In this document: positions 1-8,782 of the stretch, piece by piece
Position numbering within the stretch: position 1 is the first letter of the stretch
Layout of the letters: the number at the start of each line of letters is the position of its first letter
Origin: an uncultured Sphingorhabdus sp.
GTDB lineage: Bacteria > Pseudomonadota > Alphaproteobacteria > Sphingomonadales > Sphingomonadaceae
Length of the DNA stretch: 64,000 bases
NCBI GenBank assembly: GCA_947501885.1
Contig: CANMXN010000001.1
Coordinates: forward strand, 62,001 to 126,000
Direction: 5' to 3'
Position numbers and translations under genes: made by a program
The notes under the pieces: generated by a model
What the model was told of the DNA's origin: nothing
Seen by the model: the letters and a program-made list of their open reading frames with translations, nothing else
Database searches by the model: none

Positions 1-762
1 CATTTCATATAATTTTTCTAAACGGCCTTGGTTGCGCTTTCGCCGTGCAGTTACCCCGTGCACTAGCCAATGATTTTCTAGTTTAAGTTTCGCATCTAAT
101 CTCTCAGCGGCCTTTGCTTCATCGGCATATATCTTCTCCATCCATGCCTCATAACCGCCAAAGCCAACCTCATTACGGCGCATCGTGCCACGATCAAGCC
201 AAAATGTCTGCTGCGTTAGTCGAGTAAGAAAGGCCCTATCATGGCTAATAACCACAAAAGCGCCATTAAAGCGGGCAAGATGGTTTTCGAGCCATTCGAT
301 AGCGGCCAAATCAAGATGGTTGGTTGGTTCATCTAGCAAGAGTAAATCGGGCTTTGAGGCAAGTGCTAAGCAAATGGCAGTGCGCCGTTTTTCACCACCG
401 CTAGCGGTTTGTGCTGGGCGGTCTAAATCAATACCAATTTGATCGGCAAGAGCACGCACTTCATATTCGGCGGGCGGATTGTTACCTTGTTGGGTGAAAT
501 CGATTAATGTGGCACATTTTGAAAAGTCAGGGTCTTGCTCTAGCATCACAATATGGGTGCCAGGAATGATAGTACGCTTGCCTTTGTCGCAATCGATATC
601 ACCTGCAATTAGACGCATCATCGTGGTTTTGCCAGCACCATTACGTCCGATCAGCGCCAGTCTATCGCGTGGTCCAATATAGAGGTTAATATCTTGAAAT
701 AACCAACCACCGCCCAATTGAAGGCCAAGGTTTTCATAAGCTAGGATAGGAGGTGCGGACAT
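1..762 (-). CDS. uup: ABC-F family ATPase, Uup-like (partial, 3' end outside window)
   Basis: The minus-strand frame starts with ATG at 762 and stays open to the window edge, giving the first 254 residues of a protein usually about 600 long. Visible in order are Walker A GRNGAGKTT, the signature ASGGEKRR, Walker B LLLLDEPTNHLD and the switch histidine in VISHDRAFL. The following segment, with WLVHGVTARRKRNQGR, is the Uup-type linker. There are no membrane segments. ABC-F proteins are soluble tandem ATPases that act on ribosomes, and Uup has also been linked to DNA-branch handling in E. coli. The assignment to Uup rather than another ABC-F branch rests on the linker. It is divergently transcribed from the neighbouring transaminase. 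Confidence 0.9.
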   Translation of the reverse strand, partial: MSAPPILAYENLGLQLGGGWLFQDINLYIGPRDRLALIGRNGAGKTTMMRLIAGDIDCDKGKRTIIPGTHIVMLEQDPDFSKCATLIDFTQQGNNPPAEYEVRALADQIGIDLDRPAQTASGGEKRRTAICLALASKPDLLLLDEPTNHLDLAAIEWLENHLARFNGAFVVISHDRAFLTRLTQQTFWLDRGTMRRNEVGFGGYEAWMEKIYADEAKAAERLDAKLKLENHWLVHGVTARRKRNQGRLEKLYEM

Positions 763-786
763 CTATCGGCCCCTAATCTTTATCGC

Positions 787-812
787 TATGATAAGCAAGC
801 ATTGCTATCATA
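787..812. other. Hairpin in the uup/transaminase divergent intergenic region
   Basis: TATGAT then AGCAA, a 3-base loop, then TTGCT and ATCATA form an 11-bp stem with one bulged A. It lies 25 bases upstream of the uup start codon between two divergent genes. There is no adjacent U-tract on either strand, so a simple terminator is unlikely. It could be an operator or a structured uup leader. Function is unknown. Confidence 0.35.
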
Positions 813-917
813 AGAGTATCAATGCATTAATTATACACATTGAGAGTAGTCATAAACTGTGGTTGATTTTTTTGCCGATCATTTTAAAGCAAAATGCAGT
901 TATGAACGAGGACGAGT

Positions 918-1775
918 ATGAAACGAACAGTCTATTTAAATGGGCAATATATCTCTGAAAATGAAGCAAAAATCTCTATTTTTGATCGTTCCGTACAATT
1001 TGCGGACTCTGTTTATGAGGTTTTATCAATTTTAGATGGGAAGATTGTTGATTTTAATGGACATTTATTAAGGTTAGACCGCTCTCTTAACGAACTCAAT
1101 ATGAAAGATGCGCCTTCACATGATGAATGGCTCATTATTTTTCGAAAACTCATATCTGTAAATAGTCTGCGCGAAGGAATTATATATTTGCAAATAACGC
1201 GCGGAGAATCAGATCGTGATTTTCATTACCCCAAATCAACTAATCCGCTGACAGTCATTGCTTTTACGCAAGAGAAAAATCTTATTGATCACCCAAAAAT
1301 TGCTACGGGTATATCTGTTATTACAGTAGCAGATGGGCGCTGGGGACGATGCGATATTAAAACTACACAGCTATTATATGCATCGATGATGAAGATGAAA
1401 GCGAGAGCACAAGGTGCCGATGATGCATGGATGATGCGTGATAATATCATAACTGAAGGTACATCGAATAATGCTGCCATCATTACTCATGATAATGAAT
1501 TAATAACGCATAATATATCGACCGCAATATTAGCAGGCACTACCCGAAATATAATGTTGGATCTGGCGGGTGAGCAATCATTGGAGGTTACTCAGCGTGC
1601 TTTTACTTTGGACGAAGCGTTACATGCCAGAGAAGCATTTGTATCGGCGGCTTCTTTGTTCGTTATGCCTGTAACTCAGATTGATGGAAATAAAGTTGGT
1701 GATGGATGTAATGGACACACCACATTGATGCTGAGACAAAAATATATTGAATGGGCCTGTAAAACTGCCATATAA
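918..1775 (+). CDS. D-amino-acid transaminase-like PLP enzyme (fold type IV)
   Basis: 285 residues, the usual length for class IV aminotransferases. The N-terminal motif VYLNGQYISENEAKISIFDR is typical of the family. Lys148 in GRWGRCDIKTTQLL matches the Schiff-base lysine of Bacillus D-amino-acid transaminase, and TEGTSNNAAII and LAGTTRNIMLDLA match the PLP-phosphate binding segments. The expected reaction is reversible transfer of the amino group between D-amino acids (for example D-alanine) and 2-oxo acids, supplying D-Glu or D-Ala for the wall. A branched-chain or aminodeoxychorismate lyase role is less likely given the RxxRCDIK signature. The ATG at 918 follows a GAGGACGAG ribosome site. 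It stands alone, divergent from uup. Confidence 0.82.
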   Translation: MKRTVYLNGQYISENEAKISIFDRSVQFADSVYEVLSILDGKIVDFNGHLLRLDRSLNELNMKDAPSHDEWLIIFRKLISVNSLREGIIYLQITRGESDRDFHYPKSTNPLTVIAFTQEKNLIDHPKIATGISVITVADGRWGRCDIKTTQLLYASMMKMKARAQGADDAWMMRDNIITEGTSNNAAIITHDNELITHNISTAILAGTTRNIMLDLAGEQSLEVTQRAFTLDEALHAREAFVSAASLFVMPVTQIDGNKVGDGCNGHTTLMLRQKYIEWACKTAI

Positions 1776-1849
1776 GTTAAATACTTGTTTTTAGTTAACT
1801 GACGAACATATTCACATATTGTTCAAACTTTGGGGGGTAAAAGCGAATC

Positions 1850-2170
1850 ATGATGAAACGATATTCTGTGTTCTTTGCATTTGTTGCTATCACTTCGCTT
1901 ATGGCCTTGCCTGTGAATGCGGATATTAGGCGCACCGACCAAGAAGCTGCTCGTGCGCAGATGAAATCTGGAAAAAGTAAATCCTCTACTGAGATTATTA
2001 GAAATGTCCGTAGCCGAATGAAGGGTATGGAATATCTTGGGTTTAAATTTGATCAACGCAGTAACACTTATCAATTGCGTTTCCTTGAACGCAATAAGTC
2101 CACTAAAAAAAGCCGTGTGGTGTTAGTGAACGTCGATGCCCGCAGCGGTGCGATTCTCAGCCGTCGCTGA
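1850..2170 (+). CDS. Secreted PepSY-like small protein
   Basis: 106 residues with a signal peptide (MMKRYSVFFAFVAITSLMALPVNA) and a predicted cut near residue 24. The mature part is basic. Its C-terminal half, roughly residues 50-106 (EIIRNVRSRMKGMEYLGF...YQLRFL...VVLVNVDARSGAILSRR), has the helix-then-strands pattern and the 'V.VDA.SG.I' ending of PepSY domains. It would act in the periplasm. It lies about 160 bases upstream of an OmpR-type regulator and histidine kinase. PepSY proteins often sit beside such two-component systems and may modulate the sensor, which is an inference here. A strong GGGGGG ribosome site precedes the start. Confidence 0.65.
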   Translation: MMKRYSVFFAFVAITSLMALPVNADIRRTDQEAARAQMKSGKSKSSTEIIRNVRSRMKGMEYLGFKFDQRSNTYQLRFLERNKSTKKSRVVLVNVDARSGAILSRR

Positions 2171-2330
2171 TAATTTCTAATTTCATTTCATAGCCAGTAA
2201 TTATTGCTAGATATATTTTTTAATTGTCAGTCTATGTTCAGGCCATTATTTGCAAATAATAATATACCCCTATCGCTATTATTTTCTATGCGGTAATGGG
2301 AATATGATACAAAAAATAGGGATGAATATA

Positions 2331-2996
2331 ATGCGTATTTTGATCGTAGAAGATGAACCAACCTTAGGTCAGCAACTTAAATCTACCATGGAAGGAGCTG
2401 GCTATGCCGTAGATTTGTCTACCGATGGAGAGGATGGTCATTTCCTGGGTTCTACGGAAAGCTATGATGCAGTTATTTTAGACTTAGGATTACCCGAAAT
2501 TGATGGTCTGACGGTTCTTGACCGCTGGCGTAAAGAGGGATTGAAATTCCCTGTATTGGTCTTGACGGCGCGTGACAGCTGGTCAGATAAAGTGGCTGGA
2601 TTAGATGCTGGAGCCGATGATTATTTGGCAAAGCCGTTCCAAACAGAAGAATTGATTGCGCGTTTGCGTGCGCTTATCCGCCGTGCATCAGGCAATGCTA
2701 GTTCAGAATTAACAGCAGGGGCTGTGCGTTTGGATACACGCTCGGGCAGGGTAACGTTGGATGGATCACCGGTTAAATTAACCGCGCAGGAATATAAGCT
2801 GTTATCTTATTTGATGCATCATAAAGGCAAAGTGGTATCGCGCACTGAATTGATTGAACATATTTATGATCAAGATTTTGATCGCGACTCAAATACGATT
2901 GAGGTTTTTGTTACGCGCATTCGCAAAAAGTTAGGAACAGAAGTCATTTCCACGATAAGAGGTCTTGGTTATAGTCTCGAGGATCCTGAAGCATAA
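2331..2996 (+). CDS. OmpR/PhoB-family response regulator
   Basis: 221 residues from the ATG at 2331, which follows AATAGGGATG. Upstream in-frame codons are poor starts. The receiver domain (1-115) shows acidic residues E7/D8, phospho-acceptor D51 in AVILDLGLPEIDG and lysine in ADDYLAKPF. The C-terminal winged helix (about 125-221) has LTAQEYKLLSYLMHHKGKVVSRTELIEHIY and IEVFVTRIRKKLG. It binds DNA as a phosphorylated dimer. The partner kinase gene follows after 34 bases, so they are probably co-transcribed. The close resemblance to PhoP-type regulators is a general impression, and the stimulus is unknown. Confidence 0.93.
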   Translation: MRILIVEDEPTLGQQLKSTMEGAGYAVDLSTDGEDGHFLGSTESYDAVILDLGLPEIDGLTVLDRWRKEGLKFPVLVLTARDSWSDKVAGLDAGADDYLAKPFQTEELIARLRALIRRASGNASSELTAGAVRLDTRSGRVTLDGSPVKLTAQEYKLLSYLMHHKGKVVSRTELIEHIYDQDFDRDSNTIEVFVTRIRKKLGTEVISTIRGLGYSLEDPEA

Positions 2997-3030
2997 TATA
3001 TGCGAGGCCTTTTCTCATTAGGGTATCAAA

Positions 3031-4479
3031 ATGTTGGGATTTAAAAGCTCTAAATCTCAAGATGAGATGCTGGCATCAGAGGCTGTTAAGGCCCTAGACG
3101 CCAAATCAGAAAATGAGATTGTTGCTGAAAGTTTAGGCAAAGGCTCGCTTAGCGGCCGCATGATATTCATTGCGGCAGCTTGGATATCATTATTACTGCT
3201 TATTGGAGGCGTGGCATTGGACCGTGTTTTGGTAAACACGGTAACAAAAAACTTTGACGATCAGTTGGAATATGTGCTCAATGCGATGATTGCGACTGCT
3301 GAAATTGGCCCTGATGGTGAGGTCAGAATGGATCGAGCATTGGGGGACCAGAGGTTTTTGGAACCCAATAGCGGTTTATATTGGCAAATCAGCGGCAAAG
3401 GTGTGCCTGACTTTCCTTCTTATTCATTATGGGATCGAACCTTGAATCCTTATTTGGATAAAAGTGATTTTGATATTCATATTCGTGAGAGTGGGGAATT
3501 TGTAGAAACGACATTGCGTATCGTCGAACAATCAACATTATTACCCGATTCAGATGTGGAATGGAAATTCATTGTAGCGGAAAGCCGCTCTGGCTTGGAT
3601 GCGCAAATTGCAGAATTGCGCACCACATTAATCATTAGCTTTCTTTTGCTAGCCCTTGGGCTAATCATATTGGCTGCGCTACAAACATTATACGGCCTCT
3701 GGCCTTTGCGATATGTGCGTAAAGCTCTTGCAGAAATGCGTAGTGGGCAGAAAAGACGCGTTACGGCAGAATTGCCTGTAGAAGTTATGCCAATGGTTTC
3801 AGAATTAAATGCATTGTTAGATTATAATGAGAAGCAAGCAGAAGAGGCGAGACGTCATGCTGGTAATTTGGCCCATGCGCTTAAAACACCGCTCACAGTT
3901 ATTATGAACAGTGCAACGTCAAAATCTGATGATCTGGATGAAATTGTTGTAAGAGAATCCAAAACAATGCGCCGTCAAGTAGACCACCATCTTGCCAGAG
4001 CTAGAGCTGTGGGTAGGCGCGTACATAATCAAGGGCGGACTAAAATATGGGACTCCTTGGAGTCGGTGGAACGAGCAGTAAGTAGATTATATACGCATGT
4101 TCGGCTTGATATGACAGGCGATAAAGATTTAGAAGCCTCAGTAGAGCGTCAAGATTTAGATGAGATATTAGGTAACTTAATCGAAAATGCAGCGAAATAT
4201 GGCGGTGGTAGTGTTTTTATAACGATAATGGACGGTGAAAAATTTGCTGAGGTTGAGGTTGAAGATGATGGCAATGGTATTCCTGAAAATGAACGCGAAA
4301 AAATCTTTGATAGGGGCGCAAGGTTAGATACGGGTAAACCTGGCACGGGGTTGGGCCTCGCAATTGTGCGTGATGTCGTTGAAATTTATGGCGGTACAGT
4401 TGCATTAGAAGAAAGCGAAGATATGGGCGGATTATTGGTGAGGTTGAAATTACCGAAACCTATAAAAGCCGCTAAATAG
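3031..4479 (+). CDS. Membrane sensor histidine kinase
   Basis: 482 residues. A cytoplasmic N-terminal stretch of about 43 residues precedes TM1 (about 44-63). A periplasmic sensor of about 135 residues then leads to TM2 (about 199-221), a short HAMP-like linker and the catalytic core. The H-box is NLAHALKTPLTVI with His282. The N-box LGNLIENAAKYGG, G1 EVEDDGNGIP and G2 GTGLGLAIV are all intact, so it should be active. The ALKTPL form of the H-box is typical of the PhoQ-type kinases paired with OmpR-family regulators. It is probably in one operon with the upstream regulator and perhaps the PepSY-like gene. The unusually long N-terminal cytoplasmic tail is acidic and polar and has no recognised domain. 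Confidence 0.93.
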   Translation: MLGFKSSKSQDEMLASEAVKALDAKSENEIVAESLGKGSLSGRMIFIAAAWISLLLLIGGVALDRVLVNTVTKNFDDQLEYVLNAMIATAEIGPDGEVRMDRALGDQRFLEPNSGLYWQISGKGVPDFPSYSLWDRTLNPYLDKSDFDIHIRESGEFVETTLRIVEQSTLLPDSDVEWKFIVAESRSGLDAQIAELRTTLIISFLLLALGLIILAALQTLYGLWPLRYVRKALAEMRSGQKRRVTAELPVEVMPMVSELNALLDYNEKQAEEARRHAGNLAHALKTPLTVIMNSATSKSDDLDEIVVRESKTMRRQVDHHLARARAVGRRVHNQGRTKIWDSLESVERAVSRLYTHVRLDMTGDKDLEASVERQDLDEILGNLIENAAKYGGGSVFITIMDGEKFAEVEVEDDGNGIPENEREKIFDRGARLDTGKPGTGLGLAIVRDVVEIYGGTVALEESEDMGGLLVRLKLPKPIKAAK

Positions 4480-4512
4480 GTCTATTGGATATAATCCATC
4501 TGTTAGATTTAA

Positions 4513-4800
4513 TCATTTGTCATCACGAATTTTTTCATGATGGCGAATAACTTCTTCGATAATGAAGCGTAGGAATTTTTCAGTAAAATCAGGGTCTAAC
4601 TTTGCATCTTTAGCCAACTGTCTTAGCCGTGTAATTTGCATATCTTCGCGGTTTGGGTCGGCTGGTGGCAATTTACTTTGCGCCTTAAATTTGCCTACAG
4701 CTTGTGTAATTTTAAAGCGTTCGGCCAGCATAAAAACAAGGGCTGCATCAATATTATCGATGCTATCGCGGTAGTGGGATAATATATTTTCATCATTCAT
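4513..4800 (-). CDS. aroQ: Chorismate mutase, AroQ class
   Basis: 95 residues, all helical in pattern, as expected for the stand-alone AroQ fold. It converts chorismate to prephenate, the branch point to phenylalanine and tyrosine. The conserved N-terminal pattern SIDNIDAALVFMLAERFKITQAVGKFKAQ carries the active-site Arg/Lys positions. The central PPADPNREDMQITRLRQLAKDAKLDP and C-terminal FLRFIIEEVIRHHEKI match the alphaproteobacterial single-domain form. It is convergent with the histidine kinase and divergent from the polyprenyl synthase gene. The start has only a weak ribosome site. No prephenate dehydratase domain is fused. Confidence 0.9.
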   Translation of the reverse strand: MNDENILSHYRDSIDNIDAALVFMLAERFKITQAVGKFKAQSKLPPADPNREDMQITRLRQLAKDAKLDPDFTEKFLRFIIEEVIRHHEKIRDDK

Positions 4801-4910
4801 AATTTGGTCATGGCGATTTTCACCATAAGCGACAAGTAAAATACAATTACAATATTAACTTTTCGCACTTATTGCTTGCGTTTCGAGCCTATGCTTGCCA
4901 CTAGAACCGC

Positions 4911-5930
4911 ATGAGCGCTACGATTCATAATATCAACAGTGATAAGAAAACACCGCCCTCTCTAGATGATATGATGTCATTGGTTGCGCCAGAGCTTAAC
5001 CGAGTTAATGCGGTGATTTTGGAACGTATGCAGTCCGAAATCCCACTTATTCCGGAACTAGCTGGTCACTTAATAGCAGGCGGTGGTAAAAGATTACGGC
5101 CTATGCTGACTTTGGCATCGGCACGCTTACTTGATTATTCGGGTGACAGACATCATAAATTATCTGCTGCTGTAGAATTTATCCACACTGCAACATTGCT
5201 GCATGATGATGTTGTTGATGGCAGCGATATGAGGCGCGGCAAAACAGCAGCCAATTTGATATTTGGTAACCCAGCGGCTGTTTTGGTCGGTGACTTTCTG
5301 TTCAGCCGTTCATTTGAATTAATGGTTGAAGATGGATCGCTTAAAGTATTGAAAATATTGTCCAATGCTTCTGCTGTTATTGCCGAAGGAGAAGTTAATC
5401 AATTGACTGCTCAGCGCCAAATTTCGACGGGTGAAGAACAATATCTTGAGATTATTAGTGCAAAAACAGCAGTCTTATTTGCTGCTGCTTGTAAGATTTC
5501 TGCTGTTGTTGCCGAAAGCGGCGAAGAAAGTGAAAAAGCATTAGGGGCTTATGGCCGCAACCTTGGTATTGCCTTTCAATTGGTTGACGATGCGATTGAT
5601 TATGTTTCTGATGAGGATACAATGGGCAAAACGGCTGGTGATGATTTTCGTGATGGTAAAATTACGCTCCCAGTAATTTTGGCATATAATCGTGGCAGCG
5701 AAGAAGAAAAGCAATTTTGGAAAGATGCGATGCTGGGCCATCGTACAAGCGATGATGATTTGAAGCACGCAAAACATTTGCTTACAAAACATAATACGAT
5801 TGATGATACTATTGCGCGTGCGCGTCATTATGGCCGTATTGCCATTGATAGCATATCATCATTTCCCGATAGCAAGGCGAAATCTGCTATGATTGAAGCT
5901 GTAGAATTTGCCATCGCAAGGGCTTATTAA
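4911..5930 (+). CDS. ispB: Long-chain polyprenyl diphosphate synthase (ubiquinone side chain)
   Basis: 339 residues, typical of trans-isoprenyl diphosphate synthases. The first aspartate-rich motif is LLHDDVVDGSDMRRG and the second is QLVDDAIDYVSD. GGGKRLRPML carries the substrate-binding lysine and arginine. The enzyme extends farnesyl diphosphate with isopentenyl diphosphate to make the quinone tail. In Sphingomonadales this is usually decaprenyl (Q10), so product length is an inference from taxonomy. The first 15 residues are a polar extension. hrpB starts 9 bases downstream, so the two are probably co-transcribed. Confidence 0.92.
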   Translation: MSATIHNINSDKKTPPSLDDMMSLVAPELNRVNAVILERMQSEIPLIPELAGHLIAGGGKRLRPMLTLASARLLDYSGDRHHKLSAAVEFIHTATLLHDDVVDGSDMRRGKTAANLIFGNPAAVLVGDFLFSRSFELMVEDGSLKVLKILSNASAVIAEGEVNQLTAQRQISTGEEQYLEIISAKTAVLFAAACKISAVVAESGEESEKALGAYGRNLGIAFQLVDDAIDYVSDEDTMGKTAGDDFRDGKITLPVILAYNRGSEEEKQFWKDAMLGHRTSDDDLKHAKHLLTKHNTIDDTIARARHYGRIAIDSISSFPDSKAKSAMIEAVEFAIARAY

Positions 5931-5939
5931 GGCGGCGCT

Positions 5940-8384
5940 ATGCCCCTTCCAATTACGGCAATATTAGATGATCTCCTTGCTTCGTTAAATATTAATCACA
6001 ATGCAGTTTTGATTGCACCGCCTGGTGCTGGTAAAACAACCATGGTTGCACCTGCATTAATGGCGCAACCTTGGAATAAAGGTCAAATATTGCTGCTTTC
6101 TCCACGTAGACTGGCCGCACGTATGGCCGCTACCTATATGGCACAAAATTTGGGTGAGGATGTTGGCGAAACAATAGGTTATACAACCCGTAGCGATTCC
6201 AAACTAAGTGCCGAAAATAAAATCATTGTGATGACCGAGGGTATATTTCGTAATAAGATTATCGCGGACCCTATGCTTGAGGGTATCTCTACTATATTAT
6301 TTGATGAAGTGCATGAGCGCAGTCTCAATAGTGATTTTGGTTTAGCATTAGCATTAGAGGCGCAAAAGGCATTTCGGCCTGAGTTGCGCCTCATTGCAAT
6401 GTCAGCAACTTTGGATGGAGATCGTTTCACTCATATTATGAATGATGCGTCTCTGTTTCAAAGCGAAGGAAAATCTTATCCGCTGAATTTACATTATATA
6501 GGCCGACGTGCGGAAAAGAATATCGAAGAAGATTTGGCCTTAGCGCTACGCGATATTGTTAGAGAAGATAAATATAGCGGTGATATATTGGTGTTTCTTC
6601 CAGGCTTACGAGAAATTGACCTGCTGGCTGACATTGTGTCACTGGGTGATGCCGTGGTTATTCATAAGCTGCATGGCTCAATGGAGCCTCAAGCACAGCG
6701 TGATGCACTAAAGCCTGATAAACAAGGTCGCCGAAAGATAATCTTAGCAACCAATATTGCGGAAACTAGCTTGACCATTGATGGTGTGCGCATTGTTGTT
6801 GATAGCGGGTTAGTGCGGCGCGCGCGTTATGATAGGCAAGCCAATGTAAACCGTCTTGTTACGGAGAAATCAAGCCTAGCATCAGCAACGCAACGTGCAG
6901 GACGTGCTGCGAGGCAAGGTCAGGGACATGCTTTCAGGTTGTGGCAAGAGGCGGCTAATGGCGGGCTTATTCCTTTTGATCCACCTGAAATAATAGAGAG
7001 TGATTTAACAGGCTTGGTTTTGGATTGTGCTTTATGGGGAGAGTATGAACCACAAAAATTATCATGGTTAGATGCGCCGCCTCTTGCTGGTTTAAAACAG
7101 GCCCGAAAACAATTAGAAGACTTGTCACTATTGGATAGTTCTGGTCATATTACGCAGTATGGCAAGTGCGCCGCGCAATTGCCACTGCCACCTCATCTTG
7201 CTAATATGTTATTGCGTGCAAAAGATAAAGTAATGGCTGCAAAACTAGCGATATTGCTGCAAGACCATAATCTAGGCGGGCGTAACATTGATCTTGCAAC
7301 ACGGTTTTCTCGCTTTAATTCCGACAAAAATATTAAGTCCAAAACAGCGCATAAGATAGCGGAAAGATGGGCTGACCTTGGCCGTAAAAGTGCATCAGAT
7401 ATTGATCATAAAGCTCTTATTACGGATGGTGAGATAGGAGCATTGTTAGCAATGGCTTATCCTGAGAGATTAGCAAAACGGCAAGATCAGAAAGGTGAGA
7501 TATGGCTCTCGGCTGGTGGACGCCGCTATTATTTGGATAGTAGTAAAGAAACAAGCCTGTCGCAATCAGATTGGCTTGCAATAGCAAATGTACAGGGCAG
7601 TGCGAACCGAGCGCGCATCATGAGCGCAGCGATGATTGATTATGATAGTATAGAAAATATTATGGCGGATCATATCCATGAAAATGTGAGTGTCATGCAT
7701 GATGCAAAAACGGACCGCATAGAGGCAGGCTATGTTAGAACATTAGGGGCAATTACTCTTGCAAAGGGGCATAGTGATACCATTGATGATGATATGATTG
7801 CGCAGGCGCTTTTGGCCTCTGTAATGGAGCATGGTTTGGACTTGCTACCGTGGAAAAAAGCTTCTGAGAACTTAAGAAAACGTGCACAATATGCTGGGTT
7901 GGAAGAACTGAGTGATGATGCTCTCAAGGCTGCACTCAATATATGGCTGTTACCAATTATGACTGGTAAGAGACGATTGGCCCATATTGAAGCTGATGAT
8001 TTGCATCAAGCGCTTGAATTGCGGCTTGGTTGGGACCAAATGCAGCATATCAAAAAGATAGCACCCACATATTTCCTAAGCCCAGATGGTAGCAAATATA
8101 ATATTGATTATGATAATGATCCGATGGTAGAATGCCGTGTGCAGGCCTTATTTGGCCTGTCGCAGCACCCAACAATAGGTATGGTACATGTACCATTACT
8201 GTTAAGTTTAACGTCTCCTGCAGGTAGACCAATACAGACTACACGTAATTTGCCTGAGTTCTGGCAAGGTAGTTGGCATGATGTTGCTAAAGAGATGCGC
8301 GGACGTTATCCAAAACATCATTGGCCTGATGATCCAGCATCTGCACGGGCAAGTTTAAAGACTAAAAAACGGCAAAATTTATAA
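5940..8384 (+). CDS. hrpB: ATP-dependent helicase HrpB (DEAH-box)
   Basis: 814 residues, the standard length. RecA domain 1 has Walker A PPGAGKTT (about 27-34), DEVHER (about 123) and the SAT motif. Domain 2 has ILATNIAETSLTIDGVR and QRAGRAARQGQG. The C-terminal HrpB-specific region ends in ...GSWHDVAKEMRGRYPKHHWPDDP, the usual HrpB end. It is a cytoplasmic DEAH/RHA-type helicase. Its exact cellular substrate is not well defined, and mRNA processing has been shown for some homologues. It follows the polyprenyl synthase gene closely, which looks like positional coupling rather than a functional link. Confidence 0.95.
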   Translation: MPLPITAILDDLLASLNINHNAVLIAPPGAGKTTMVAPALMAQPWNKGQILLLSPRRLAARMAATYMAQNLGEDVGETIGYTTRSDSKLSAENKIIVMTEGIFRNKIIADPMLEGISTILFDEVHERSLNSDFGLALALEAQKAFRPELRLIAMSATLDGDRFTHIMNDASLFQSEGKSYPLNLHYIGRRAEKNIEEDLALALRDIVREDKYSGDILVFLPGLREIDLLADIVSLGDAVVIHKLHGSMEPQAQRDALKPDKQGRRKIILATNIAETSLTIDGVRIVVDSGLVRRARYDRQANVNRLVTEKSSLASATQRAGRAARQGQGHAFRLWQEAANGGLIPFDPPEIIESDLTGLVLDCALWGEYEPQKLSWLDAPPLAGLKQARKQLEDLSLLDSSGHITQYGKCAAQLPLPPHLANMLLRAKDKVMAAKLAILLQDHNLGGRNIDLATRFSRFNSDKNIKSKTAHKIAERWADLGRKSASDIDHKALITDGEIGALLAMAYPERLAKRQDQKGEIWLSAGGRRYYLDSSKETSLSQSDWLAIANVQGSANRARIMSAAMIDYDSIENIMADHIHENVSVMHDAKTDRIEAGYVRTLGAITLAKGHSDTIDDDMIAQALLASVMEHGLDLLPWKKASENLRKRAQYAGLEELSDDALKAALNIWLLPIMTGKRRLAHIEADDLHQALELRLGWDQMQHIKKIAPTYFLSPDGSKYNIDYDNDPMVECRVQALFGLSQHPTIGMVHVPLLLSLTSPAGRPIQTTRNLPEFWQGSWHDVAKEMRGRYPKHHWPDDPASARASLKTKKRQNL

Positions 8385-8470
8385 GATTATATCCGTGCAT
8401 TGCTCTAAATACTTGACCATCCTTGCTACTATCGGGCAAGGGGAGTGCAATTATATCAGAGGAATTTGCG

Positions 8471-8749
8471 ATGAGCGCACATATTTATCAAGAACCCAAA
8501 AACGCTATGCAATCGGGCAAAGCACGCATGGATGGCTGGGTCTTGGAATATGCGTCATTGGATAAAAAAGTTGCCGATCCTCTGACAGGATGGGCAGGAT
8601 CTAGTGATACGATGCAACAGCTAAAATTGAAATTTGATAGTTTGGGTGCGGCGAAAGCATATTGTGAAGCTCGTGATATCGCTTATAAGGTGATAGCAAC
8701 GCCGCCCAAAACTCTGAAGATTCAATCATATTCTGATAATTTTGGCTAG
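8471..8749 (+). CDS. Complex I accessory subunit, NDUFS4-like (ETC complex I subunit)
   Basis: 92 residues from the ATG at 8471, which has GAGGA upstream. An in-frame codon at 8423 adds a weak, non-conserved extension. The pattern AHIYQEPKNAMQSGKARMDGWVLEYA, then DPLTGWAGSSDTMQQLKLKFDSLGAAKAYCEARDIAY, is the NDUFS4 (18-kDa) family, restricted to alphaproteobacteria and mitochondria. It is a peripheral subunit on the NADH-oxidising arm that stabilises complex I. As is usual in this class, it is encoded away from the nuo operon. It is convergent with the Nudix gene. Confidence 0.93.
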   Translation: MSAHIYQEPKNAMQSGKARMDGWVLEYASLDKKVADPLTGWAGSSDTMQQLKLKFDSLGAAKAYCEARDIAYKVIATPPKTLKIQSYSDNFG

Positions 8750-8782
8750 TTATACTAAGGCTTCGTCTAAGAATGTTTAGTA

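Noticed and set aside
5541-5828. Minus-strand frame inside the polyprenyl synthase gene
   Set aside because: Antisense to conserved DDxxD-containing sequence, with no start signals.
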